Source: Pandoraea nosoerga (GTDB lineage: Bacteria; Pseudomonadota; Gammaproteobacteria; Burkholderiales; Burkholderiaceae). From it: DNA of 64,000 bases. Shown one piece after another: positions 26,796-35,058 of this stretch. The translations under genes were made by a program, and so were the position numbers. Below the pieces are notes generated by a model that ran no database searches, was not told the origin of the DNA, and saw nothing but the letters and a program-made list of their open reading frames with translations. Position 1 is the first letter of the stretch, and each line of letters opens with the position of its first letter. Where the stretch lies: NCBI RefSeq assembly GCF_902459585.1, contig NZ_CABPSC010000003.1:248001-312000 (forward strand), written 5' to 3'.

Positions 26796-27764
26796 ATGGC
26801 AAATTACGCGATAACAAGAATAAAAAAGTACACAAACGTTGGATCAGCCTCCTACCTGATAAATCACCATTTGCGATTGGTTCATGTCGCCAATTCGAAC
26901 CCCTCCAAGACGTCAAAAAATGTCACTTTAGAGAAAAAAGATGACATTATGGGCTTCCTCTGTGAGGTGCCAAAGGGCACAAAAAAGAATGCCTGCCGTT
27001 TTGTGGATGTCTTTTTTGGGGCCTCTGAATTCAAAGACAAAAGGCAATTAGATGAGTGGGTTAAATCTACAATGGATTTTGCCCGCAAAGAATGGGGTGC
27101 TAACAACATAGCCTTGGCGGTGCTACACAAAGACGAAACAACCCCTCATATTCACGTGATTTTTAAGCCTGTGAACCCAAAAACCAAGAAGTTAGGTGCT
27201 GGGTACTGGTTTGACGGCAAAGCCAAAATGACGGCCTATCAGGATAAGTACCACAAGGCTGTGGAGGCATTGGGTTTTGAGCGTGGAGATCCCACCAAGC
27301 GAGCCCACCACACCACAATCAAGGAATTTTATGCCAAAGCGGAGAAAGCAAAAACCGCTTATGCCGAGTATCACAAAAGCCTATGGGAACTCTATGAGGA
27401 AGTTGGAAAGGTAAAGCTATGGGGCAGGCTCAATCCTGCTAAGTTGCAGGCGACTTTAAAGCCGATTTTTGCGAGGGTTTCAGCCAAAGCAAAAAAAGTT
27501 ATTGGGCTCAAGGAATTTTTGGAGGTGGATAAAACCACAAAGCAGAATGCCAAATTATTGGACCAGTTGGATTATCAGGCTATGCAGTTGGAGGCTTTAA
27601 CAGGTTCACCCAACCCAACACCAAACGAAGTGCAGGAAATTTCCAAGGTCCTCGGTGAGTTTAGGTCCAATTTGGATAAATCCACTCCTGAAATTGAACC
27701 AAACAGGGCAGGCCCTGAGCAGGACAGCATTCTATACAAAAAACCTCGAAAAAACGCGATTTAA
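26796..27764 (+). CDS. MobV/Pre-family relaxase (plasmid mobilization/recombination protein)
   Basis: A 322-residue protein with the MobV pattern. The N-terminus MANYAITRIKKYTN matches the Pre/Mob start. A central LHKDETTPHIHVIFKPV (about residue 110) holds the HxDExxPHxH metal motif that positions the scissile phosphate. The C-terminal 150 residues are Lys/Glu-rich and helical, with coiled-coil character. These enzymes nick one strand at oriT and start transfer with a conjugative helper's machinery. The ATG at 26796 is chosen because conservation begins there; an upstream in-frame start at 26718 adds 26 unlike residues. No replication protein is present in the element, so it appears to be integrated and mobilizable only. 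Confidence 0.85.
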   Translation: MANYAITRIKKYTNVGSASYLINHHLRLVHVANSNPSKTSKNVTLEKKDDIMGFLCEVPKGTKKNACRFVDVFFGASEFKDKRQLDEWVKSTMDFARKEWGANNIALAVLHKDETTPHIHVIFKPVNPKTKKLGAGYWFDGKAKMTAYQDKYHKAVEALGFERGDPTKRAHHTTIKEFYAKAEKAKTAYAEYHKSLWELYEEVGKVKLWGRLNPAKLQATLKPIFARVSAKAKKVIGLKEFLEVDKTTKQNAKLLDQLDYQAMQLEALTGSPNPTPNEVQEISKVLGEFRSNLDKSTPEIEPNRAGPEQDSILYKKPRKNAI

Positions 27765-28282
27765 TCGCTCGCCGTCCGTTTTATTTCTATCTATTCTTTT
27801 ATTTCCCTGCGGGTACAGATCTCTATGGATGGTTTTCTATATCGTATTCTGTGCTGAATTTGTACTGTATTTTATATAGTCTTTCTTCGAAAGACTGATG
27901 TGTCTTTGAGTCTTTACCGGGTTATTAGTCTTTCAGACTACTAAGCCCGGCAAAGCCTCACCCTTGCCCCAGAAAATTAAATCTGTGGTGGGTGGCAATG
28001 CCGAGCTTAGTACTTTGCTACATACCCGGAGGGAGTCGATTTAAGCGCTCCGCTTTCTCAGTTCAGGACCTTAAATGTCCCCGTTAGCACGGTCTGAGAT
28101 TACGCCTCTCGTTTGTGCTCTGCTAACGTCTCTTCTAGCACCCCTCTTGGAATAAATTCCAATGGTTCGCAATCGTCTATCTCCTATGGAATTTTGGTTG
28201 GAGATACGCAGTCAGTTTTTATTTTGACGAGCCTTCTGCGTTGCTGGGCAACTTCCCGAACAGTGAACGGTAGTCGACAGAT

Positions 28283-28350
28283 AAAAAAATTGCCCCACAC
28301 CTTCCAGTATGGAGCAATTTAATCTTGACTTTTTAAATCGGATGATTATA
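28283..28350 (-). ncRNA. Possible short RNA, about 55 nt (weakly supported)
   Basis: On the minus strand a perfect -10 (TATAAT, 28345-28350) has only a weak -35 (TTGCCG, 28366-28371, 15-bp spacing). About 25 nt downstream of the expected start is a hairpin (AAATTGCTCC / GGGGCAATTT on that strand, 28287-28320, one mismatch) ending in seven T. The layout would give a 55-nt RNA with nothing coding in it. The promoter is poor, so confidence is low. Confidence 0.25.
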
Positions 28351-28428
28351 TTGACCTCATACACTCGGCAAGGTGTTATTTCCAATTTAAGAAATTTTTA
28401 GAAATAGTCAAATCTTGGAAATCAAAAC

Positions 28429-28456
28429 AAAAAGCCAGTCACACGACTGGCTTTTT
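28429..28456 (-). terminator. Terminator of the two-gene cargo operon
   Basis: A perfect 12-bp inverted repeat (AAAAAGCCAGTC / GACTGGCTTTTT) with loop ACAC, 8 bp after the last cargo gene. The A and T runs make it work in both directions. Confidence 0.88.
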
Positions 28457-28463
28457 GATTATC

Positions 28464-28793
28464 TCACTCTCCAAGAGCTTCCCGAATTTTTGCCAACTTG
28501 TCTCTGTTTTTCTTATGCTCTTTGTAGAGGTGATTGACGAGCTCCTGCAATTCGTCCACCACCTCATTGAATCTATTTTTGTCCTTCAGGGTAACAAGTT
28601 CGTTGATTCTGTTTGTGATTGTTCTTTTAACACCCAAAGCACTTTGACCACCTGAACCATAAACAATCCAATAAATATCTACGTACTCCGCGTCAGGGTA
28701 AGTTTTTTTGAATTGTCCCCAAATATCAGAAATGGTCTTACCCTCGGAGGCAAGCGCCTTAATTCTCTTTTTATCTTCTTTTGAGATTTCCAT
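28464..28793 (-). CDS. Unrecognised 109-residue helical protein, cargo gene 2
   Basis: A small soluble, highly charged protein (many Lys and Glu). It begins with a possible helix-turn-helix-like segment (EDKKRIKALASEGKTISDIW) and ends in a long amphipathic helix (residues 65-109) with coiled-coil character. No family recognised. The ATG at 28793 is 11 bp after the stop of the zinc-repeat gene, so both are read from one transcript. Low GC and AT-rich codons match the rest of the element. A DNA-binding or partner protein for the upstream gene product is possible but unproved. Confidence 0.65.
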   Translation of the reverse strand: MEISKEDKKRIKALASEGKTISDIWGQFKKTYPDAEYVDIYWIVYGSGGQSALGVKRTITNRINELVTLKDKNRFNEVVDELQELVNHLYKEHKKNRDKLAKIREALGE

Positions 28794-28804
28794 AAATACC
28801 CCGC

Positions 28805-29080
28805 TTACATTATCCCACCACCCAGAACATGCCCTTTTGTGGGGCTCTTACTACAACCGCCACCTGCTGATGTCGTTGACCCGCAGTAAATGCACTTCTT
28901 CGGCCCCGCGTCGACAACATGCCCTTTTGAGGGGCTCTTGCTACACCCACCACCCGCCGTTGTCTTGGAACCGCAATAAATACATTTCAGCGGTTCATAA
29001 ACTACATGAGTTTTCGTTGGACTCTTCGAGCAACCACCACCTGCCGTTGTCGTTGACCCACAATATTTACACTTACCCAT
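28805..29080 (-). CDS. Triple zinc-ribbon repeat protein, cargo gene 1
   Basis: A 91-residue protein made almost wholly of three near-identical units of about 28 residues (starting at residues 4, 33 and 62). Each unit reads CxYCGSxTxAGGGCSKSPxKxHV. Each has CxxC, a third Cys and a His, i.e. a CCCH-type zinc site; three zinc ions per chain are expected. Linkers between units are YEPLK and DAGPKK. I know similar single motifs from mobile-element proteins but cannot name a family. The ATG at 29080 has AGGAGA at good spacing. It is first in a two-gene operon ending in a strong terminator. Confidence 0.75.
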   Translation of the reverse strand: MGKCKYCGSTTTAGGGCSKSPTKTHVVYEPLKCIYCGSKTTAGGGCSKSPSKGHVVDAGPKKCIYCGSTTSAGGGCSKSPTKGHVLGGGIM

Positions 29081-29202
29081 AAACTCTCCTTAGAAACCCC
29101 GATTTCCGAGAAATGTATTCGGGCAGGCTCGTTGCCTTACTCATTGTTACACGACTCCAATCGCAAGTGCCAGATCGCTACTTGCCGATTGGGGGCGAAC
29201 GT

Positions 29203-29226
29203 GTGACACTTGGGGTGTCACTTTTT
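29203..29226 (+). terminator. Terminator-like hairpin near the right end of the element
   Basis: 7-bp perfect arms (GTGACAC / GTGTCAC) with a 5-nt loop and T5. No plus-strand gene precedes it, so it may shield the cargo operon from reading through from the left or guard the end of the element. Confidence 0.6.
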
Positions 29227-29296
29227 CATTCGCAACCCCACCCGCCAGAATGGCAAGTTGTTGATTTATCAGGGGATTTACAAAAAGCCCGGAATC

Positions 29297-29314
29297 TCCC
29301 TGATTCGCCACCAA
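29297..29314. repeat. attR: second copy of the 18-bp tRNA 3'-end repeat
   Basis: Identical to 25003-25020. The distance between the two copies gives an element of 4,294 bp. Codon use and base composition change at this point. The host sequence next to it starts with a terminator, as expected for the original downstream side of the tRNA gene. Confidence 0.92.
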
Positions 29315-29319
29315 ATGCG

Positions 29320-29349
29320 AAAACGGCTTCCAGCGATGGAAGCCGTTTT
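29320..29349 (+). terminator. Probable original terminator of the tRNA gene
   Basis: A perfect 12-bp inverted repeat (AAAACGGCTTCC / GGAAGCCGTTTT) with a 6-nt loop, starting 6 bp after the attR repeat. Joining attR back to the tRNA would put it directly behind the CCA end. A second hairpin, AAAGCCAGT / ACTGGCTTT plus T-run, follows at 29374-29401. Confidence 0.8.
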
Positions 29350-29539
29350 CATTTGTGCGCGTCGCACGAAGCGAAAGCCAGTTCCTCAGGACTGGCTTTT
29401 TCATTGGCGCGGTCGTGCGAGCCGAGGCCATCCATTGTAGCGCGGCGCGCGTTTTGGCACCCGTTTGCGTCGCATTTGGCACTGATCAAGCAACGACTTT
29501 TGCGTAGATTTTGTCACTACGGCATGATTGTGGCTTTGC

Positions 29540-30540
29540 ATGAAGCCCTCCCGCCTCCGCCGTATCACGCCTCCCACCCTTTCCGCCGCCATTTACCGCT
29601 ACCTCACCGAGGTGTCCGTCTTGAAGAAAGGCGCCACCGCCGAGCAATCCATCGCCCGCACCTGGCTGTCGACCCGCATCGCCGGCCGGCCGATTGACCG
29701 TATCCGCAACACCGACCTCATCGCCATCCGCGATGAGTGGCTGCAGGATAAAGCGCCGGCCACGGTCGTTCGGAGACTCGCCATGCTCTCCCATGTGTAC
29801 ACCGTCGCCCGCAAAGACTGGGGCTGGCCCGACCTGGCCAACCCGGTACAACTCGTGCGTCGGCCGACCGTCGACGACGCTCGCGACCGGCGCGTGATCA
29901 CCCGCATCAGGCTACGCGGCGTCCCTGAATCTGAGTGCCCCCGTAGCGAACTGGACTGGATCGTCAGGTCGACCCGCTCGGCCGAACTGCCCGTCATCGT
30001 AACGCTGGCGGCCGAGATTGCGATGCGGCGCGGAGAACTCTGCGGCATCCGGCGCGAGCACGTCGACCTGCGGCACGGCATCGTGCGCCTGCTCGATACC
30101 AAGAACGGTACCTCCCGGGACGTGCCGCTGACGCCGTGGGCACGCGAAGCCCTGCGACAGCACCTCGCGGGTCGGCCACCGCGTGGTCGGGTTTTCACGA
30201 TGACACCGGGCGCTGTGACTCGCGCCTTCATCCGGGCAAGGCAACGGGCGAGGCAAGATTACGAGGCAATGTGCCGGCGACACGGTCGCCGCCCGAACCC
30301 GGCGTTTTTCATCGACCTGCGCCTGCACGACCTGCGGCACGAAGCCACGTCGACGCTTGCGCCAATTTTTGAGTTGCACGAGTTGGCCAAGATCAGCGGC
30401 CATAAGGACACGCGCATGCTGCTGCGCTACTACCATCCGGACGGCCGCGAGCTGGTCGCCAAGATTGCACGTAGCGCGCTCGGGCGCCGGCAATCCGCGC
30501 AAATTCGCGCGGGCCAGGCACCGCTTGACCGTCGGGCACC
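29540..30540 (+). CDS. Second tyrosine recombinase (phage-type integrase), 3' end overrun
   Basis: An integrase with all catalytic residues visible: Arg in AAEIAMRRGELCG (about residue 160), HDLRHEATS, GHKDTRML and the Tyr in LLRYYHPDG (about residue 300). The N-terminus MKPSRLRRITPPTL and the SAM-like domain (ARTWLSTR, VVRRLAMLSHVYTVARKDW) are typical of Burkholderiales island integrases. The domain should end near 30500. The open frame instead runs on to 31270, antisense to the Dam methylase gene, so the natural stop seems lost, probably by the insertion or rearrangement that brought the Mu-like prophage. I set the end at the methylase border; the true translation stop is the one at 31268-31270. 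The start is ATG 29540. Confidence 0.75.
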
Positions 30541-30541
30541 G

Positions 30542-31339
30542 TCAAAACAGCCCCTCCATCACACCCGGCTCCCAGTTGGTAATGACCAACTCGCGGCTCG
30601 TCGACGGCCGTCCGTGGCTGTTTGCCACCGAGTACCGGATGTCCAGGTCGAGCATGTGCAAGCCGTCGAACACGCGCCGGATGTCGGGATGGTCGTTGAT
30701 CGACACCATGACCTTGCCGCGCGCGGATCGCATGAAGTCAGCCATCGCCTCGTACTCGCTGAACTCGAACGGGACGCCGTAGCCCTCGGTCTGCCAGTAT
30801 GGCGGGTCGAGATAAAGGAACGCATGCGGCCGGTCGTAGCGGGTAACGCACTCGTGCCAGGGCAGGCTTTCGACGTGGGTTCCGGCCAGGCGCAGATGCG
30901 CGGCCGACAACGATTCCTCGATCCGCAACAGATTGACGGCCGGGGCCGTGGTGGCCGTCCCAAAGGTCTGGCCGGCCACCTTGCCACCGAAGGCATGGTG
31001 CTGCAGGTAGTAGAACCGGGCGGCCCGTTGGATATCGGTCAGCGTCTCAAGCCGCGTCATTTGCTGCCACTTGAACACTTGCCGGCTACTGAGCGCCCAC
31101 TTGAACTGGCGGACGAACTCTTCGAGGTGGTGCTGCACGACCCGGTAGAGGTTCACCAGCTCGCCGTTGACGTCGTTGATGATCTCGACCGGCGCCGGCA
31201 CGGGCCGGAGGAAGTACAGCGCGGCACCGCCGGCGAATGCCTCGACGTAGCACTCGTGCGGCGGGAATAGTGGAATGAGTTTGTCGGCCAGCCGGCGCTT
31301 GCCGCCCAGCCAGGGGATGATGGGAGATGCGTTGTGCAT
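30542..31339 (-). CDS. D12-class DNA adenine N6-methyltransferase (Dam-like), prophage
   Basis: A 265-residue methylase with the SAM-binding start PIIPWLGGKRRLADKLIPLFP, AFAGGAALYF, and the catalytic DPPYWQ at about residue 170. It would methylate adenine in a short site, GATC being the likely guess. At the right end of phage Mu sits a DNA modification gene (mom). A methylase at the matching end of this Mu-like prophage fits the same role of shielding phage DNA. The ATG at 31339 begins the conserved domain; a longer frame exists upstream without support. Confidence 0.88.
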   Translation of the reverse strand: MHNASPIIPWLGGKRRLADKLIPLFPPHECYVEAFAGGAALYFLRPVPAPVEIINDVNGELVNLYRVVQHHLEEFVRQFKWALSSRQVFKWQQMTRLETLTDIQRAARFYYLQHHAFGGKVAGQTFGTATTAPAVNLLRIEESLSAAHLRLAGTHVESLPWHECVTRYDRPHAFLYLDPPYWQTEGYGVPFEFSEYEAMADFMRSARGKVMVSINDHPDIRRVFDGLHMLDLDIRYSVANSHGRPSTSRELVITNWEPGVMEGLF

Positions 31340-31471
31340 TGCCTTCGTCAAGTGTGGTAGGCTTACGCCGCCTCTGCAGGGGTGGCGCGGCCTTGCCAAG
31401 CTCGCAGGCGTCATCTGCGGGTGCGGGGCGTGCCTGGTGCGCCAACACCGGGCACTTCGCCGCGTCTTCTT

Positions 31472-32014
31472 TCATTGATCTGCTGCGGCCGCCAGCGTCC
31501 TGCGCTTGAACGGGTTCACGGTGAAGCACAGCGGGATGCGCTCATAACCGGCCCACGCGGGAGCGCCCCAGTCACGACCATCCCACCGATTCCACGCCTT
31601 CCAGCCCAGCTTGGCCATGCCCCAGCGAGCGTGGCAATACACGTTGAAGGCACCGCCGCGACCGATGGCGATGAAAAGCACCAGGTCGGGCCGCTCGACG
31701 TAGCGCAGTACCCGCCAGTCGGCCGCCTTGAACGGCACGCCGAATGGCCCGTAGTCCCACCCGTAGGCCGGATTGCGATAGAGCCACCACACCCTAGCCA
31801 GAAAGCGCCGCAGCGGTGTGGTTCCCCACGACGCGTCGAGATAGCCGTCCTGCCACCCAGCGTCGAGCGTCGCATCGAAGGTCTGGAACCACCGCAACCC
31901 GCGCGGCAGGTTGCCGGAGTCGTCTGCCACGGCCGCGAGGGCGGGGGCGAGGGCCCAGGCGAGTAGCGTCATGAGCAGCGACGCCAGCACGAGGATGGGA
32001 TACAGGGCAAACAT
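31472..32014 (-). CDS. Phage membrane-anchored protein, DUF7338-like
   Basis: A 180-residue protein with one N-terminal hydrophobic segment (ALYPILVLASLLMTLLAWALAP without the Lys/Arg needed for other placements) and a Trp/Tyr/Arg-rich soluble part (RVWWLYRNPAYGWDYG). I recall this pattern as DUF7338, a small protein of tailed phages of unknown role. ATG 32014 has GGAGG at 6 nt; a GTG at 32020 is the alternative. It is intact, unlike its neighbour. Confidence 0.65.
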   Translation of the reverse strand: MFALYPILVLASLLMTLLAWALAPALAAVADDSGNLPRGLRWFQTFDATLDAGWQDGYLDASWGTTPLRRFLARVWWLYRNPAYGWDYGPFGVPFKAADWRVLRYVERPDLVLFIAIGRGGAFNVYCHARWGMAKLGWKAWNRWDGRDWGAPAWAGYERIPLCFTVNPFKRRTLAAAADQ

Positions 32015-32029
32015 GGTCACCTCCGCGAA

Positions 32030-32586
32030 TCAGGGGGCCGATGGCGGCTCGGCGCTAGTCGGTGCCGTAGTGGTCAGCTCCGTCATCCCCGCCCGGCGTC
32101 CCGCCACGTCCCGGTCGGAGAACGCCGTATTGGCCATCATCGCCAAGCGCCGGTCATACGCCATCGTTTCGCGCACGGCCGGAGCCACAACCATCGCGCC
32201 AGCCGCGCCCCCGGCCAGAGCGCTTCCCGCACGCCACAGGTTCGCCATGGCACGGCCGCCACGGGCCAATCGCCCCTCGGTTTGCTCGACGTTGCGCAGC
32301 TCCCTGTTCAGTTCGGCCAGTCGCTGAGTTAACGCCCGAAACGCGCGGGCCTGCTCGTTGGCCGACGCGAATCCCGCTCGATACAACCTGTTGTACGCGG
32401 CGACCGTTTGGTCGATCTCGCGGCGGATGGCTTGATCTGTACGCGTGTCGAGCTGCTGACGCGCGCTCGCGAGTCGCTGCGAAGAGGTGAGGATATTGCG
32501 GTGCGCCCGAACATACGCCCCTTCGGTTGCCTGAACGTCGCGCTGCACGGCCTGCTCGGTGCGGGCGGATTCACCTTGCCGGTGCG
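32030..32586 (-). pseudogene. Tape-measure protein fragment, deleted at both ends
   Basis: An internal piece of about 185 codons of a Mu-like tail length tape-measure protein. It has a helical coiled-coil part (QQLDTRTDQAIRREIDQTVA) followed by a Gly/Ala hydrophobic stretch (GSALAGGAAGAMVVAP) and AYDRRLAMMANTAF, where the real protein would go on for many hundred residues. The 5' side joins the tail-tube gene near 32571-32590. The 3' side ends after a short unrelated tail (PTSAEPPSAP) and a stop at 32030, suggesting a second deletion joint near 32080. Confidence 0.7.
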
Positions 32587-32703
32587 GTTCATCGTCTTGA
32601 CCGGCTTCTTGCCGGTCTGGGAGTCGACGCTCATCGACACCACTTCGGCCTCGACACCATCAACTTCCAGCACGATGGCGCCGACGTATTCTTCCAATGC
32701 CAT
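32571..32703 (-). pseudogene. Tail-tube protein N-terminal fragment
   Basis: The first 43 or so codons of a Mu gpM-like tail tube protein (ALEEYVGAIVLEVDGVE, then GKKPVKTMNRTGK). After that the frame becomes meaningless, because sequence of the tape-measure gene in another frame follows. The full protein is about 115-120 residues. Confidence 0.7.
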
Positions 32704-32737
32704 GGTTGGCTCCTTAGTTGCGTGAGATTGATCGGCC

Positions 32738-34159
32738 TTACAGGATCAGGTCGATGCGACCAGCGAAAATGTGCAGCCCGTTGACGATGTCGGCGGGGAT
32801 CGCCGCGTTCAGCGTATTGGCGTCCTGCGAGTCCTTTTCAACGATCAACATGCCCTTGTGCGCGTCCACGTTTTCGAGGATTTCCAGTTCCTCGCACTTG
32901 ATGGCCACGTCGAGGATCTCGCTTCGCACTTTCGGCGGAGTACGGGTGGACAGCTTGTCGCGCGGAAAGCGCAGCGCGACTCGCTGCACGACGGCCTTGC
33001 GGAAGTAGTCCAGCGTGCGGATCGTGGTCAGGTCCAACAGTGCGGGGTCGTCAGCCCCCGTACTGTTCTTGGTGTAGGTGGTGATGGCACGAACAATCTG
33101 CACCGTGTCGCCCGGACCGATCTCCAATGGCGTCACGCCGTTGTGAAGCGCCTTCTCCTGCTCGGTGCGACTCGGCCGCATCGTCACCGGCGTGACATCC
33201 AGCCCCTCGATGACGAGCGTGTTCAGCGGGCGCGCCGGGTCGGTCTCGCTCGCGACCACGGCTGCATAGCCAGCCGCAATCTCGGCCGGCAAACACACCG
33301 ACCCACGATGCCATCCGATGGTAATGCGCTCGGCGTTGAGCGCCCCGGCCAACGTCGTACCGGTCGAGAGCGTGTCGGGCGTGCCCACGACGCCGATCGC
33401 GGAGCGCTTTTCGATCGCGTTGGAAATGGTCTTGAGGTGGTCCCGCAGCTTCGTGAGCGTCGCTTGCGTGTTCCAGCACGACACGTAGATGTTGTACGTT
33501 GCCCCGAAGACCGCGTCGAGGGCGGGCGAGATGTCCGGATCGTTCAGACCGCCGGCCATGGCGGTGATGGTAGCGGTGACGCCCGCCGACCGGTTGAACT
33601 GGTCGAGCTTGATCGCGTTGCCCATCTCGCCCTTGTTCTTGGCCGTGATGGTGACCTTCGCGTCCGCCAGCGTCGCGGTCACCGGCAGAGCTTCGGTCTG
33701 CGTAATCGTGTCGACCAGGCGAGCGGCGATCATTGCGGCGGTGTCGTCCGCATAGGTCGCAACGTCCACGCGGTCATTTGCGACATACAACGCGAATGCG
33801 CCGTCGGCCGTTGCCGTGCCCGCGAACTCGACCGTCCCCTTGGCCGGTTGGCCCGCCGCCGCGTCGTCGACAGCAATCACCGTCAGCGTCACATACTTGT
33901 TGGCCTTGATGGCGGCGACTGCGGCTCGATGGGCGAGTGAACCGGCACCGAATGCGCTGGCGGCTTGATCCCCGGAGAAAATGTCGATCGGCGTCAAGGC
34001 CGGCGTTGCGCCACCAGCCAAACGTTGGCCGACGATGAGCACAGTCTGCTCGTTGGTCGGAAGGTTGCGGACCGCGAGCCGCGTGTTGTACTCGACGTAC
34101 TGTCCCGGCTTGCGCAGACCGGACGGGATGGTGTCAAAACTGACGTTAGGGCTTGCCAT
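32738..34159 (-). CDS. Mu-like tail sheath protein (gpL)
   Basis: A complete 473-residue contractile sheath protein. It starts NVSFDTIPSGLRKPGQYVEYN, has LIVGQRLAGG, and ends with the conserved sheath domain (VAIKCEELEILENVDAHK...IFAGRIDLIL). It polymerises around the tail tube in Myoviridae such as Mu. The gene is intact although tube, head and baseplate genes are missing. It has RBS-like GGAGCG before the ATG at 34159. Confidence 0.92.
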   Translation of the reverse strand: MASPNVSFDTIPSGLRKPGQYVEYNTRLAVRNLPTNEQTVLIVGQRLAGGATPALTPIDIFSGDQAASAFGAGSLAHRAAVAAIKANKYVTLTVIAVDDAAAGQPAKGTVEFAGTATADGAFALYVANDRVDVATYADDTAAMIAARLVDTITQTEALPVTATLADAKVTITAKNKGEMGNAIKLDQFNRSAGVTATITAMAGGLNDPDISPALDAVFGATYNIYVSCWNTQATLTKLRDHLKTISNAIEKRSAIGVVGTPDTLSTGTTLAGALNAERITIGWHRGSVCLPAEIAAGYAAVVASETDPARPLNTLVIEGLDVTPVTMRPSRTEQEKALHNGVTPLEIGPGDTVQIVRAITTYTKNSTGADDPALLDLTTIRTLDYFRKAVVQRVALRFPRDKLSTRTPPKVRSEILDVAIKCEELEILENVDAHKGMLIVEKDSQDANTLNAAIPADIVNGLHIFAGRIDLIL

Positions 34160-34162
34160 GGA

Positions 34163-34369
34163 TTACGCTCCCTTAGTGGACTTCTTGCCGTCGGCCGTGG
34201 CCGGCGTCACAACGGCACCTTCGGCGCCCTGGATGACCAGATCGCCTTCCGCAACTCGACGGCGGTAATACACGGTATCCGGCACCTCAATTGCATCCGT
34301 ATCCGTGATGTACTCGCGCGAAGCGCGTTCTTTCGGCACGCGCAGGCCGGTTCGTGCTTTCACCAACAT
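34163..34369 (-). CDS. DUF2635 phage protein (Mu gp38-like)
   Basis: A 68-residue protein with VKARTGLRVPKE and VYYRRRVAEGDLV, the DUF2635 pattern of Mu-like phages. It lies in the usual place between gp37 and the tail sheath, three bases before the sheath start. Its role is unknown. Confidence 0.85.
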   Translation of the reverse strand: MLVKARTGLRVPKERASREYITDTDAIEVPDTVYYRRRVAEGDLVIQGAEGAVVTPATADGKKSTKGA

Positions 34370-34387
34370 GGGTCACTCCTCTTTCAT

Positions 34388-35053
34388 CTACACTCTGTCC
34401 TCGGCATCCGGTTCGCCTTGGGTGCCGCTGTCCTTGGGCTGCAAGTAGTACTTGAGCACCGTGGTTTTCCAGTCCGGTGTCGGCGGATCGAGCTTGCCGC
34501 CGTACTGCTCGAAAACCGCTCCCAGACCGTTCGGGTCTTCCACAGCGCCCTGGGGATACGCGCCGAGAAAGAGGCTTTCCTCCATCCATGCCGTCCGGAA
34601 TTCGAGGGCGAATACGGACATCGCCTCGCGCCGCACTTGCGTGTTGAACAACGTTCGAACCGAACCGGGTTCCAACTCTCGAATGGGCAGCCCCAGATCC
34701 TGCATCGTCAGCAACTTGCGAACCGACGCGATCAGGAGGTTGGTGCCGACTTCCACCTGACTGGCGCCGCCATGCCGGCTTGCCTCTTCGCTGCGGACAC
34801 TGCGAGCGCCGACCATCACGACAAACACCGCTTCGGCCTTCCACTTCCCCTTGCTGGTTCCGTGCGGGTCGGTACGTTTAACGCCACCAAAAGTGACCCA
34901 TGCGGCAGGGAAGCGGCGCACCACTTCGTCCAGCTCGTCGTCATCGAACTCGCCGCCGTAGGTCTTGACCTCCGACACCATGCGGCCGAGACCGCGCGTC
35001 AGCCGGTCGACGATGCCCAGCTCGATCGCGGTAATGATCGGGATATGGGTCAT
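34388..35053 (-). CDS. DUF1834 phage protein (Mu gp37-like)
   Basis: A 221-residue protein matching the DUF1834/gp37 family: IITAIELGIVDRLTRGLG at the start, then YGGEFDDDELDEVVRRFPAAWVTFGG. In Mu it lies between gp36 and the tail sheath gene and probably takes part in tail completion. The order gp36-gp37-DUF2635-sheath is kept here. Complete. Confidence 0.85.
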   Translation of the reverse strand: MTHIPIITAIELGIVDRLTRGLGRMVSEVKTYGGEFDDDELDEVVRRFPAAWVTFGGVKRTDPHGTSKGKWKAEAVFVVMVGARSVRSEEASRHGGASQVEVGTNLLIASVRKLLTMQDLGLPIRELEPGSVRTLFNTQVRREAMSVFALEFRTAWMEESLFLGAYPQGAVEDPNGLGAVFEQYGGKLDPPTPDWKTTVLKYYLQPKDSGTQGEPDAEDRV

Positions 35054-35058
35054 AGCGA

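Larger units (their letters stand above)
27765..28463. other. 699 bp of gene-free, structured DNA inside the element
   Basis: No convincing reading frame. Strong foldbacks include an 8-bp perfect hairpin at 27878-27896 (AGTCTTTC-TTC-GAAAGACT) and a long hairpin at 27917-27950 with CCGGG/CCCGG ends and an inner TAGTCT/AGACTA stem. There is also a 10-nt hairpin at 28287-28320. The T/A-rich stretches alternate with GC-rich ones (27960-28110). It may hold an origin, integration sites or a structured RNA. I cannot assign it. Confidence 0.55.
29081..29539. other. Right end of the tRNA element and spacer to the second integrase
   Basis: 459 bp without a gene. It contains an inverted repeat GCAAGT/ACTTGC near 29163-29184 (possible integrase arm sites), a terminator (29203-29226), the right attachment repeat (29297-29314) and two further terminator-like hairpins (29320-29349 and 29374-29399). 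GC content rises sharply after the repeat, back to host level. Confidence 0.6.

Noticed and set aside
31340-31480. Possible remnant of a Com-like translational regulator before the Dam gene
   Set aside because: A KCP-like Cys segment appears in one frame, but the second knuckle and the usual N-terminus are missing; too little to support a call.
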